Below, one piece after another: positions 32,895 to 41,356 of a stretch of DNA of 51,199 nt. Location of the stretch: contig JAEYWU010000115.1 in NCBI GenBank assembly GCA_023428785.1, positions 1 through 51,199 of the forward strand. The letters run 5' to 3'. Under the pieces are notes generated by a model. The model did not search any database and was not told where the DNA came from. It was given only the letters and a program-made list of their open reading frames with translations. This DNA comes from Pseudomonadota bacterium. GTDB lineage: Bacteria > Pseudomonadota > Alphaproteobacteria > Caulobacterales > Caulobacteraceae. Each line of letters starts with the position of its first letter. Within the stretch, counting starts at the first letter, position 1. Made by a program: the position numbers and the translations under genes.

Positions 32895-35615
32895 TCAGGG
32901 CGCCGAGAGATCTGCCGCGCTCGGAGCTACCCCGCAGGTATCGCAGACCAAGGCGGCTCCACGCTTCTGCAGCGCCGCATCGCCGCAGGCGGGGCAGACA
33001 TCAGCGACCGGCGGATTGGCGACACTGTCCGCTGCGCCCGTTTCACGACGGCCAAACGGCACCACGACGAGATTGTCTGGCGCGGCGCCCCGCATGAGCC
33101 CCCTGGAGATGAAACGCGCGGCCGGAGGCGGCGCTTCATCGTTCTCTGCATCCAGTCCGTCACCGTCGACTGGACCGGGGCGGGAGTTGGCGAGGTCGGA
33201 CCGGCCCTGATAGCTCACCGCCAGTTCGCGGAAGACGTAGTCGAGGATCGAAGTCGCGGAACGGATCGAGTCATTGCCGGTCACCGCGCCGGACGGCTCG
33301 AACCGGGTGTAGACGAAGGCGTCCACGAATTCGTCCAGCGGAACCCCGTACTGCAGACCGATCGAGACGGAGATGGCGAAGTTGTTCATCAGGCTCCGGA
33401 AGGCGGCGCCTTCCTTGTGCATGTCGATGAAGATCTCACCGATCTCGCCGTCCTCGTATTCACCGGTGTGCAGATAGACCTTGTGGCCCCCGACGGCCGC
33501 TTTCTGGATATAGCCCTTGCGGCGGTCAGGCAGTTTGCGGCGGACGGCCTGACGCTCGACGACCCGTTCGACGACCCGCTCTGCGGGCGGTGTCGCCGCA
33601 GCGGTTTCTTCCGGGATATCGAACAGTCGCAGGCCGCGAGGAGGGCGGTCCTGTTCGACCTGAACAGCCCGTACGCCGGCCAGGGCCGCCGCCGATTGCA
33701 GCCGCGAGAGCTGGGCCGGCTCTTCGCGCCAGTCTGCGCGCAGCAGCAGCGTGGCGGGGGCGGCGCTGTAGCGCTCCTGCGCCACGGCCATGGCGAGTTT
33801 CGCTTCCAGCGTTGCAGGCCGGAAGGTGGCGGCCAGATCCTGGGGCAGGCCCGGCCAATCTGACAGGTCGCCGGCCCCAAACACATAGGTCTCGGCAGCG
33901 GCGACGCGATCCGGCGGGATGCCGAGGCGCTCCAGCAGGTCGAACCCGGGCGCGGCGGCCTCTTCGGCGCGGACCCCCAGGGCGTCCTCCAGGAAGCCCG
34001 ATCCGAGCGCGAGCGGTGTGAAAGCCTCCTTCAGGCGGGAAGCGCTGCCGAGCGCCCGCTCCACGGCGGCAAGCTCCAGGTCGGTGAAGCCGTATTCCCG
34101 CAGGTCCTCGAGCTCGAAGCCGGGAGCATCGACCAGGGTGCGGCGCCCCAGGAGGTGGCGTTCGGCCGAGACGAGATCGCCATTGAGAGCTGTGATGGCG
34201 TGGACCGCATCGGGATGCAGCATCGACTCAACCTCGCCGTCGGCAGTCTCCATGACGGTGCGCACGGGACCGGCCTCCTGCGGGCCCGTCGACAGGCCGC
34301 CCAGGCGCAAAGCGGTCTCCTCAGGAATGTCGAGTGCTGTGGTCTGCAGGTGCCGCAAGCCGGATTTGCGCGCGGCCTTGCGGGCGCGATCGTAGGCGCC
34401 GGCCGCGGACAGACCCTCCGCCTTGGCCGCCTTGGCAAGCCGGCCCATCTCTTCAAGGGTCGCGGCTTGCTCGTTTGGCCATTGGTTGCAGGGGCCGAGG
34501 GTCGCGGCGATCTCGGCGGACGTCTCAAGGGTCGCGGCGTCGACCGTCGAAACCAGTTGGGCGGCGCGAGACCGCCCCGCTTCGCCTGCAAACGGCAAGC
34601 CCTCGCGCCGGAGCCGATCCGCGATGCCGCAGGGGACCAATGCGATCGGGCGGGCGTCAAAGCGAGTGCGGGCCGCGCGCCCGGCGCCGGCGTAGCCACA
34701 GGCCGTTTCGATCTCGAGCGCCAGCGTCCAGAGGCGGGAGAGGTCGGCCAGATCATCGTCTGGGCAGCCGTGGACATTCATGGCCGCGGTGGCGGCGATG
34801 GCCAGCCGCTTGACGCTGTCCGCATCGACCGGATTGAACACGAGAGCCGCGCCCGGCGCGTTCGCGACGACCTGAGAGGCTTGTGAACCGGCAGCGACCG
34901 AGGCGCGGTCGCCGATGACGACGTGGCGTTCAAGCGGGTCGGCGGCGACCGGCCGGTTCTGGATCGCGGCAAGGATGTCGCCATCCTCGATCCCTGCAAG
35001 CCGAGCCGCCCGAATAGCCTTGGCCAGGCGAGGGTTCTGGGCCGGATCGGAACAGGCGGAGCCCGGTCCATGGCAAACCGCGACGGCCGATTGCACGTCA
35101 TTCAGGCGGTCGAGACGCACCTGGCCCGTAGCGTCGAGGCGCGCCGGCGCGGGGGACAGAACCGCCGCCAATCCGGGATCGGACAGGGCGAGGTGGCCGA
35201 GATCAGCGACCTCGGGCAGGCCGTCGCCCGCTGTGGGGTGGATGCGGTGGCCCTCGGCCAGGACAGGCCCAGGCGCGGCCAGACCCTGGAGGATAGTGGC
35301 CTCGATCTCTGCGGCGAACAAATCGGCCTGGGCACCGTCGGCCAACAACCCGATGGCACGGCCCCAGGCGCTGAGCCGGAAGGCGTAGAAGGCAAGGCCT
35401 CCGAGGAGGGCGGCGCCAGCGCGGCCTGGCATAGGTTGCGCTCCCGACGGCAAGTCACGCGGCAGGCCGGCACACCAGTCGAGCCAGGCGTCGAGGCGGG
35501 CTGTGGTCCAGCTTGAAGGCGCGATGACCTCGACCCAGGCGCCGCCGCGTTCGGCCAGGCGCGCCGACAGGGTCGGTGCGCGGTCAGGGGCGGTGAAGCG
35601 GGAATCGATGCGCAA
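32895..35615 (-). CDS. Degenerate class II ribonucleotide reductase (NrdJ)-like protein, TSCPD domain
   Basis: A 906-aa protein. Residues about 685-805 match the NrdJ C-terminal region almost word for word: RRKLPDRRKGYIQKA, GGHKVYLHTGEYEDG, AAFRSLMNNFAISVSIGLQY and SILDYVFRELAVSY. The N-terminal 680 residues align in order with the NrdJ barrel but are highly diverged: LWTLALEI near 295, TSAEIAATLGP near 368, LREYGFTD near 508. The catalytic signatures of NrdJ are not found: no N-x-C-x-E thiyl-radical site, and the phosphate loop PTGTI is replaced by IPEET (about 430). The C-terminus keeps a CPAC...CDTC pair. I read it as a non-catalytic paralogue; a regulatory or partner role is possible but unproven. 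Confidence 0.8.
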   Translation of the reverse strand: MRIDSRFTAPDRAPTLSARLAERGGAWVEVIAPSSWTTARLDAWLDWCAGLPRDLPSGAQPMPGRAGAALLGGLAFYAFRLSAWGRAIGLLADGAQADLFAAEIEATILQGLAAPGPVLAEGHRIHPTAGDGLPEVADLGHLALSDPGLAAVLSPAPARLDATGQVRLDRLNDVQSAVAVCHGPGSACSDPAQNPRLAKAIRAARLAGIEDGDILAAIQNRPVAADPLERHVVIGDRASVAAGSQASQVVANAPGAALVFNPVDADSVKRLAIAATAAMNVHGCPDDDLADLSRLWTLALEIETACGYAGAGRAARTRFDARPIALVPCGIADRLRREGLPFAGEAGRSRAAQLVSTVDAATLETSAEIAATLGPCNQWPNEQAATLEEMGRLAKAAKAEGLSAAGAYDRARKAARKSGLRHLQTTALDIPEETALRLGGLSTGPQEAGPVRTVMETADGEVESMLHPDAVHAITALNGDLVSAERHLLGRRTLVDAPGFELEDLREYGFTDLELAAVERALGSASRLKEAFTPLALGSGFLEDALGVRAEEAAAPGFDLLERLGIPPDRVAAAETYVFGAGDLSDWPGLPQDLAATFRPATLEAKLAMAVAQERYSAAPATLLLRADWREEPAQLSRLQSAAALAGVRAVQVEQDRPPRGLRLFDIPEETAAATPPAERVVERVVERQAVRRKLPDRRKGYIQKAAVGGHKVYLHTGEYEDGEIGEIFIDMHKEGAAFRSLMNNFAISVSIGLQYGVPLDEFVDAFVYTRFEPSGAVTGNDSIRSATSILDYVFRELAVSYQGRSDLANSRPGPVDGDGLDAENDEAPPPAARFISRGLMRGAAPDNLVVVPFGRRETGAADSVANPPVADVCPACGDAALQKRGAALVCDTCGVAPSAADLSAP

Positions 35616-35796
35616 GCGCCATCTCCGTCTCGGTCAATGGCAGTTTAGCCCGCGATCACAGGCCGGGCCAATAAATATGGGATTGTCCCGCCCATTCACC
35701 CACAAGATGTTGCGTTTTCTCGGGGTCATCGCTCGGATGGACGCGGCGGAGCGGCGCCTCTATAAGTCAGGCGTTTCTTCCCTACCGGATCCCGAC

Positions 35797-36189
35797 GTGT
35801 TCAAGACCCTGCTCACCTGGTGGAATGGCGCCACCCTCGGAACCCTGTTCACGGTCGCCAAGCGTGGTCGCAAGGTGGGCGAGGATGAGTTTGGCAACCG
35901 CTACTACGAGAGCCGTGACACGGTCAGCTATGACGGGCGCAGGCGCCGCTGGGTGATCTTCAACGGCTATGCCGAGGCGTCCAAGGTATCGCCGGACTGG
36001 CACGGCTGGCTGCACTACACCTTTGAGGAACCGCCGACCGAGGCGCCGCTGGCCCGCAAGGCCTGGGAGAAGGAGCATCTCCCGAACCTGACCGGCACGC
36101 CCATGGCGTGGCGGCCGCAGGGCTCGCTGGCGCGTTCGGGCGAGCGTCCGGCGGCGACGGGCGACTACGAGGCCTGGAGCCCGGAATGA
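35797..36189 (+). CDS. NDUFA12-like complex I accessory subunit
   Basis: A 130-aa homologue of mitochondrial complex I subunit NDUFA12 (B17.2). The core has FKTLLTWWNGATLGT, GEDEFGNRYYE, RRRRWVIFNGYAEASKVSPDWHGWLHY and PPTEAPL. It is a peripheral subunit of NADH:ubiquinone oxidoreductase in Alphaproteobacteria. The GTG start at 35797 gives the family N-terminus V/MFKTLL; a longer frame (about 98 codons) has no homologous N-terminus. The 181 bp upstream to the divergent NrdJ-like gene hold the promoter, with no clear conserved site seen. It overlaps DUF2155 by 4 bp (ATGA). Confidence 0.93.
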   Translation: MFKTLLTWWNGATLGTLFTVAKRGRKVGEDEFGNRYYESRDTVSYDGRRRRWVIFNGYAEASKVSPDWHGWLHYTFEEPPTEAPLARKAWEKEHLPNLTGTPMAWRPQGSLARSGERPAATGDYEAWSPE

Positions 36190-36821
36190 ACCGTCGGCGC
36201 TGGTTCGCGGCAGCGGCTATCGGCGTGCTGGCTACGGCAGGCCTCGCCACGGCTACGCCCGCGCCGGTGCCGCAGGCAGATCCCATTGGTGATGTGATCG
36301 CCAACCAGCCCGCGCCGGTGCAGCAGCCCGGTCCGGTCGTCATTGCGCCGATCCAGCCCACGGGCGCGGGAGACCTGATCACGGAGACTCCGGCGGTCCG
36401 TCTGGATGACGAGCCGACGCAGGTCGTCGACGCTGATGAGACGCCGCGGGGACGGCCCTTGCCGGAACTGGCGGACCCTCTGCCACGCTCCCGCCTGGCG
36501 TTTGTGGTGGTTCAGGCGCTGGACAAGGTGACGGCCGAGACGATCCGCTTCGCCGTGCCGGTCGGCCAGCAGCGCCGTTGGCAGGGCTTGGTGTTCCGGG
36601 CACGAGCCTGTGAGACGACCGCCGCGGACGAACCCATGCGGGATTCGATGGCCTATCTGGAAATCTACGCCCAGCCGCGCAGCCGCGAGGGCGCTGTAGA
36701 GCCGCGCGAAATCTTCCAGGGCTGGATGTACGCCTCGGCGCCGGGCCTGAACCCGGTCGAGCATCCGCTCTATGACGCCTGGGTGATTTCCTGCCAGGCG
36801 GAAGACCCGTCAGCCGCATAG
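36186..36821 (+). CDS. DUF2155 protein, exported
   Basis: A 211-aa protein with an N-terminal signal (MNRRRWFAAAAIGVLATAGLATA), a proline-rich linker, and a C-terminal DUF2155 domain (about 100-205) with VVQALDKVTAETIRF, FRARACETT and IFQGWMYASAPGLNPVEHPLYDAWVISC. DUF2155 is common in Alphaproteobacteria and usually sits beside the NDUFA12 gene, as here, so a link to complex I biogenesis has been suspected; this remains inference. Two cysteines could form a disulfide. The last 52 bp overlap the 3' end of the convergent aat gene. Confidence 0.88.
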   Translation: MNRRRWFAAAAIGVLATAGLATATPAPVPQADPIGDVIANQPAPVQQPGPVVIAPIQPTGAGDLITETPAVRLDDEPTQVVDADETPRGRPLPELADPLPRSRLAFVVVQALDKVTAETIRFAVPVGQQRRWQGLVFRARACETTAADEPMRDSMAYLEIYAQPRSREGAVEPREIFQGWMYASAPGLNPVEHPLYDAWVISCQAEDPSAA

Positions 36822-37432
36822 GGCATTCGCCCGAAACTGGCGTTGCGGAGCAGGGCCTCCTTGAGGCGACTGCGATACTCGGTCCGGCTGATCTCGATCG
36901 CACCCAGGCTCGACAGATGGTTCGTGAGGAACTGCACGTCGAGCAGGCTGAAGCCTTCGGCGCGAAGCCGGGCGATCAAATGAACGAGGGCGACCTTGGA
37001 CGCGTCGCGCTGCATGGAGACCATGCTCTCGCCGAAGAAGGCGCCGCCCAGAGCCACGCCGTAGAGGCCGCCCGCCAGGGCGCCGTCACGCCAGCACTCG
37101 ACGCTGTGGGCGAAGCCCATGGCGTGTAGCTCGAGGTAAAGGCGGCGGATTTCCGGATTGATCCAGGTGTCGTCGCGGTCCCCGCCGCCTGGTGCGGCGC
37201 AGGCGTCGAGAATGGCCTCGAACGCGGTGTCGACGCGGATTTCGAAACGATCGGACCGGACCGTTCGGGCGAGCCGCCGGGGAATGACCGGGGCTTCAAG
37301 CGGAATGATCCCTCGCTCGACCGGATCGACGAAGAAGAGCGTCGGATCATCCCGGCCCTCCGCCATCGGGAAGACCCCGATGGCGTAGGCTTCGAGCAGT
37401 TCTCGGACGGTCAGGCCTGTCGGGCGGCCCAC
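36770..37432 (-). CDS. aat: Leucyl/phenylalanyl-tRNA-protein transferase
   Basis: A 220-aa enzyme that adds Leu or Phe to the N-terminus of proteins starting with Arg or Lys, marking them for ClpAP (the N-degron pathway). Family blocks are LLEAYAIGVFPMAEGRDD, HSVECWRDGALAGGLYGVALGGAFFGESMVS and LLDVQFLTNHLSSLGAIEI. I use the GTG start at 37432, which overlaps the accC 3' end by 22 bp, because longer frames add an unrelated basic extension. The order accB-accC-aat is common in Caulobacterales, suggesting that accC and aat share a transcript. Confidence 0.93.
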   Translation of the reverse strand: MGRPTGLTVRELLEAYAIGVFPMAEGRDDPTLFFVDPVERGIIPLEAPVIPRRLARTVRSDRFEIRVDTAFEAILDACAAPGGGDRDDTWINPEIRRLYLELHAMGFAHSVECWRDGALAGGLYGVALGGAFFGESMVSMQRDASKVALVHLIARLRAEGFSLLDVQFLTNHLSSLGAIEISRTEYRSRLKEALLRNASFGRMPYAADGSSAWQEITQAS

Positions 37433-38754
37433 TTTTCCAGCCAATGGATGTCGTAGTCGCCAGACAGGATATCCGGCTCGGCCAGCAGTTTCTGGAACAG
37501 CGGGATGGTCGTATCGACGCCGCCCACGACCATTTCGCCCAGGCTGCGCTTGAGGCGTGCGATGCACTCCTCGCGGTCGCGGCCGTGGACGATCAGCTTG
37601 CCGATGAGGCTGTCGTAGTAGGGCGGGATCGAATAGCCGGCGTAGAGCGCGCTATCGAGGCGGACGCCCAGGCCGCCCGGGGCGTGGAAGTCGTCGACCA
37701 GACCCGGCGAGGGGGTGAAGGTCACGGGGTTCTCGGCGTTGATGCGGCACTCGATCGAGTGGCCCTCGAAGACGATGTCTTCCTGGGTGAACGACAGGGG
37801 CAGGCCAGCAGCGATACGGATCTGTTCGCGGACCAGGTCCACGCCCGTGATCATCTCGGTGACCGGATGCTCGACCTGCAGGCGGGTGTTCATCTCAATG
37901 AAGAAGAACTCGCCGTCTTCCCAGAGGAACTCGATGGTGCCGACGCCCAGGTAGCCGATCTTGCGGATGGCGTCGGTGACGGTCTTGCCGATCTTGGCGC
38001 GGCCTTCGGCCGAGAGGGCCGGGGAGGGGGCTTCTTCGAGTACTTTCTGGTGGCGGCGCTGAAGCGAGCAGTCGCGTTCGCCAAGGTGCACGACATTGCC
38101 GTGGCTGTCGGCGATGACCTGAATCTCGATATGGCGCGGCTTCTGGAGGTAGCGCTCCATGTAGACGGCGCCGTTGCCGAAGGCGGCGGCGGCCTCGCTC
38201 TGGGCGGTCTGGACGGCTTCGACGAGGTTTTCCTCGGCCAGGGCCACCTTCATGCCGCGACCGCCGCCGCCGGCGGCGGCCGTGACGATCAGGGGGAAGC
38301 CGACGGACTTGGCGGCCTCGATGGCGTCCTCGACGGTCTCGACCTCGCCGTCAGAGCCGGGGACGACCGGGATGCCGGCGTCCTTGGCGGTCTGCTTGGC
38401 CGAGATCTTGTCGCCCATGATCCGGATGTGCTCGGCCGTCGGGCCGATGAAGGTCATGCCGTGAGCCTTCACGATGTCGGCGAACTAGGCGTTCTCCGAC
38501 AGGAAGCCGTAGCCCGGATGGATGGCCTGGGCGCCGGTGATCTCGGCGGCGGCGATGATCGAGGGGATGTTGAGGTAGGAGCGGGCGGCCGGGGCCGGGC
38601 CGATGCAGACGCTTTCGTCGGCCAGACGCACGTGCATGGCCGAGCGGTCGGCTTCGGAGTGAACCGCGACCGTGGAGATGCCCATCTCCTTGCACGCCCG
38701 GTGGATGCGGAGCGCGATTTCGCCCCGGTTGGCGATGAGGACCTTGTCGAACAT
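37411..38754 (-). pseudogene. accC: Acetyl-CoA carboxylase biotin carboxylase, amber-interrupted
   Basis: Biotin carboxylase of acetyl-CoA carboxylase, 447 codons if read through. Everything lines up with AccC: N-terminal FDKVLIANRGEIALR, GYGFLSENA, CSLQRRHQKV, EMNTRLQVEHPVTE. Two defects stand out. Codon 90 is TAG (38485-38487), where homologues have Glu, Asp or Asn; downstream reading continues in the same frame. Also, the glycine-rich loop reads IVTAAAGGGGRGM: the conserved ATP-binding Lys (Lys159 in E. coli) is Thr, codon ACG at 38281-38283. A restart at GTG 38472 would lack the first third of the ATP-grasp N-domain. AccC is normally essential, so error, readthrough or a second copy must be considered. 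Confidence 0.85.
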
Positions 38755-38763
38755 GGGGACGCC

Positions 38764-39291
38764 CTATTCCAGCAGGAGCAGGGCTTCGCCGAACTCCACC
38801 GGTTGCGCATCGCCGACCAGGATGTCGAGCACCTTGCCGTCGCGCGGGGCGGCGATGGGGTTCATGGTCTTCATGGCCTCGACGATCAGCAGGGTCTGGC
38901 CCTTCTTGACGGTGTCGCCCGGCTTGATGAACGGATCGGCGCCCGGGGTGGCCTGCAGGTAGACGGTGCCGACCATCGGAGACTTGACCTCTTCGCCGGC
39001 GCGCGGCGCAGGGCCGGCCGGGTCGGTCGTCATGGCCGGGGCGGCGACCGCCACCGGAGCGGCGGCCGGAGCCGGGGCGGCCACGGGGGCCGGGGCGGCA
39101 TAATGGACCGGAGCGGTGGCGACGCCGGCGACGGCGCGGGTCACGCGAACCTTCAGGCCGCTGCGCTCGACTTCGATCTCGGACAGGCCGGTATCGTTGA
39201 GGATGTCGGCCAGCTGCCGGACGAGTTTGGCGTCGCCGTCGGGGGCGCTCGCCTTGGGGGCGGACTTGGCGGGGGTCTTGGGCGCCGGCAT
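38764..39291 (-). CDS. accB: Biotin carboxyl carrier protein of acetyl-CoA carboxylase
   Basis: A 175-aa BCCP. An N-terminal segment with the motif VRQLADILNDTGLSEIEVERSGLKVRV is followed by an Ala/Pro-rich flexible linker (about residues 55-90) and the biotinyl domain, with the biotin lysine Lys141 in VEAMKTMN. AccB carries the carboxyl group between AccC and the AccA/AccD transferase at the first step of fatty-acid synthesis. It lies 9 bp upstream of accC and 14 bp downstream of aroQ, the usual alphaproteobacterial order, and looks fully intact, unlike accC. Confidence 0.96.
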   Translation of the reverse strand: MPAPKTPAKSAPKASAPDGDAKLVRQLADILNDTGLSEIEVERSGLKVRVTRAVAGVATAPVHYAAPAPVAAPAPAAAPVAVAAPAMTTDPAGPAPRAGEEVKSPMVGTVYLQATPGADPFIKPGDTVKKGQTLLIVEAMKTMNPIAAPRDGKVLDILVGDAQPVEFGEALLLLE

Positions 39292-39305
39292 GGGCGTCTC
39301 CCTCT

Positions 39306-39761
39306 CTAGGCTTGGGGGTTCGACGGCGTCAGTCCCGCCAGACGAAGCGCCGCTTCGACCGCCAGTTCATAGGACGCCAGGCCGAAGCCCGAAATGATGC
39401 CGGACGCAGCCGGCGAGACAAAGGAAACCTGGCGGAAGTCCTCGCGGGCCGCCGGGTTGGATAGATGGCATTCCACCACGGGAATCGACACGGTGCGAAG
39501 CGCGTCGAGCAGGGCGATGGACGTGTGACCGTAGGCGGCCGGATTGAGGACGAGGGCGCAGCCCTGGTCACCGGCTTCCTGGATCCAGGTGACGAGGTCA
39601 CCTTCAAGGTTCGACTGACGGAAGACGACCGGCGTGGAGCCGGCCCGGCGTTCGCAGGCGACCTGAACGTCAGTCAGGGTGTCGGACCCGTAGATTTCCG
39701 GCTCGCGCGTCCCGAGCCGGTTCAGGTTCGGGCCGTTCAGCACATAAAGGGGTTTGGCCAT
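39306..39761 (-). CDS. aroQ: Type II 3-dehydroquinate dehydratase
   Basis: A 151-aa type II dehydroquinase, third step of the shikimate pathway. Motifs: VLNGPNLNRLGTREPEIYG (catalytic Arg19 and Tyr24), RQSNLEGDLVTWIQEA, LNPAAYGHTSIALLDAL and VECHLSNPAARE. It forms a dodecamer in the cytoplasm. It starts the minus-strand run aroQ-accB-accC-aat and diverges from thiS; the promoter lies in the 68 bp between them. Length and motifs are normal. Confidence 0.96.
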   Translation of the reverse strand: MAKPLYVLNGPNLNRLGTREPEIYGSDTLTDVQVACERRAGSTPVVFRQSNLEGDLVTWIQEAGDQGCALVLNPAAYGHTSIALLDALRTVSIPVVECHLSNPAAREDFRQVSFVSPAASGIISGFGLASYELAVEAALRLAGLTPSNPQA

Positions 39762-39829
39762 GGGGCTCCCGGCCGTGGCGGAAATCGGCGGCCCTTGTAT
39801 CGCCCGGGCGTCAGGGTCACAAGCCGCGC

Positions 39830-40027
39830 ATGAACATCATCCTGAACGGCGAACCCCATCAGACGGATGCAACGACCATCACGGTGCTCGTCGAGAGCTT
39901 GGGACTGGACGTGCGCAAGGTCGCGGTGGAGCGGAATCTGGCGCTGACGCCGCGATCCCTGCATGCCCAGACACCGGTCGAGGACGGTGACCGGATTGAA
40001 ATCGTCCAGTTCGTCGGGGGCGGGTGA
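39830..40027 (+). CDS. thiS: Sulfur carrier protein ThiS
   Basis: A 65-aa ubiquitin-fold sulfur carrier. MNIILNGEPHQTDATTITVLVESLGL at the start and the C-terminal GGG (VQFVGGG) that is adenylated and thiocarboxylated in thiazole synthesis identify it; ThiF/MoeB-type activation occurs at the terminal glycine. Usually thiG, thiO or thiF follows, but here the next gene is ppx on the other strand. The 154 bp after it (40028-40181) hold a 5-bp-stem, GCGA-loop hairpin at 40047-40060 and a copy of a 15-bp string also seen at 28236-28250. Confidence 0.9.
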   Translation: MNIILNGEPHQTDATTITVLVESLGLDVRKVAVERNLALTPRSLHAQTPVEDGDRIEIVQFVGGG

Positions 40028-40181
40028 TTTCTCTCCTGCAGAGGAAGCGCTGCGAAGCGCCGCGTAGGTCGTGGGCGGTTTGCGATGTCAAAGACCGGTC
40101 GTCGCAGCAGTATGGAATCCGCGAGGGCGACGGGGATGAGGGGGCGTGAGATTTTTTGTGGCCCCAAGTTTCGGGCGGGAA

Positions 40182-41270
40182 TCAGCGACGTCGGCGGCGA
40201 CGGCGCATCAGGCTGAGGAGCATGCCTTCGCGCAGGCCGCGGTCGGCGACGCGGAGGTTCTGGCAGGGCCACTCGCGCTGGACGGCTTCTAGGATGGCAG
40301 CGCCGACGAGGACGAGGTCCGCGCGGTCGGGGCCGATGCAGCCGTGGGCGGCGCGGCCGTCGCGGCTGGTCGCCAAGAGGCCTTCGGTGACCGTGCGGCA
40401 TTGGTCGGCGGTGATTCGCAGCCCATCGACGCGTGAGCGGTCGTAGCGGGCCAGGTTCAGGTGCAGGCCAGCGAGGCTGGTGATGGCGCCGGAGGTGCCG
40501 ATCAGCTGGGTCTGGCCATCTGTGAAGGCCGGGCGGTGCTCGTCCGCGCCACGGAAGGCGGCGAGTTCGTCCTGCATGGCCGCGACCATCTGTTCGTACC
40601 AGCTCTCGCTGGCGGCTTCTGGCTCGGGAAAGCGTTCGGCCAGGGTCACAACACCAAGAGGCACGCTGTGCCAGGCCAGGATTTCGGCCGGTCGCCCGTC
40701 GCCTGGCTTGCGGGGGCGCACCCAGGAGATCTCGGTCGAGCCGCCGCCGACATCGAGAATGATGGCCGAACGATACTGACGGTCGATCAGGTCGGTGCAG
40801 CCAGCGACGGCCAGACGCGCTTCCTCGGAGGGGTCGATGACCTGGAGCTTGAGGCCGGTCTCGCGCTCGACCCGTTCCAGGAAGGCGCCGCCGTTGTGGG
40901 CGGAGCGGCAGGCCTGGGTGGCGACGGCGCGAAGGCGGGTGACGCCCCGGCGCTCGATCTTGTCGGCGCAGACCTGAAGGGCGGCGACCGCGCGGTCCAT
41001 CGCGGCATCGGACATACGGCCCGAGCCAGCCAGGCCTTCGCCGAGACGGACGATGCGGGAAAAGGCCTCGACGATACGGAACCCCGAGCGGGCGCGGCGG
41101 GCGATCAGCAGGCGGCAATTGTTCGTGCCGAGATCAAGCGCCGCAAACAGGGGCGCATCGGCGCGGCCGTCCTGGGCCGCAGGTCGGGCGTCAGCCCGCA
41201 GGTCAATATCAGGCATGGCCCGATCCGGCCTCGGAGCATCGGACGCCATCGCCCGCGCTCGTTTTCGCAT
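40182..41270 (-). CDS. ppx: Ppx/GppA-family phosphatase (exopolyphosphatase-like)
   Basis: A 362-aa protein of the Ppx/GppA family (ASKHA fold), hydrolysing polyphosphate or pppGpp. The phosphate-1 motif is FAALDLGTNNCRLLI near residue 45 and the phosphate-2 motif ILDVGGGSTEISWV near 170; RAVATQACRSAHNG is also typical. It is short, containing only the N-terminal two-domain core and no HD-like C-terminal domain. Three ATG starts lie in the first 20 codons; the longest is listed but the true start could be at 41249 or 41216. The C-terminus is a run of arginines, frequent in this alphaproteobacterial subgroup. Confidence 0.88.
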   Translation of the reverse strand: MRKRARAMASDAPRPDRAMPDIDLRADARPAAQDGRADAPLFAALDLGTNNCRLLIARRARSGFRIVEAFSRIVRLGEGLAGSGRMSDAAMDRAVAALQVCADKIERRGVTRLRAVATQACRSAHNGGAFLERVERETGLKLQVIDPSEEARLAVAGCTDLIDRQYRSAIILDVGGGSTEISWVRPRKPGDGRPAEILAWHSVPLGVVTLAERFPEPEAASESWYEQMVAAMQDELAAFRGADEHRPAFTDGQTQLIGTSGAITSLAGLHLNLARYDRSRVDGLRITADQCRTVTEGLLATSRDGRAAHGCIGPDRADLVLVGAAILEAVQREWPCQNLRVADRGLREGMLLSLMRRRRRRR

Positions 41271-41356
41271 CCAGACTAGCGGCTGGTCCGAACCTGTCCA
41301 GTGATCCGTACGCCCCGTTCAGCAGGGCGTCATGTGATCGCTGCGATGATGGGCCC

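Noticed and set aside
38472..38487. Programmed frameshift or selenocysteine/pyrrolysine-type recoding at the accC stop.
   Set aside because: Reading stays in the same frame, so no frameshift is involved; no pyl genes or structured element were seen, and homologues have ordinary acidic or amide residues here.
37444..39309. Long open frame (621 codons) on the plus strand opposite accC/accB.
   Set aside because: It is an antisense shadow of GC-rich codons; the translation is low-complexity Gly/Asp/Val/Ala with no family motif, while the minus strand reads clear AccC and AccB.
40137..40170. GGGGC...GCCCC inverted repeat around a T6 run as a terminator for ppx or thiS.
   Set aside because: The T-run is inside the loop, not after the stem, so it does not match an intrinsic terminator.
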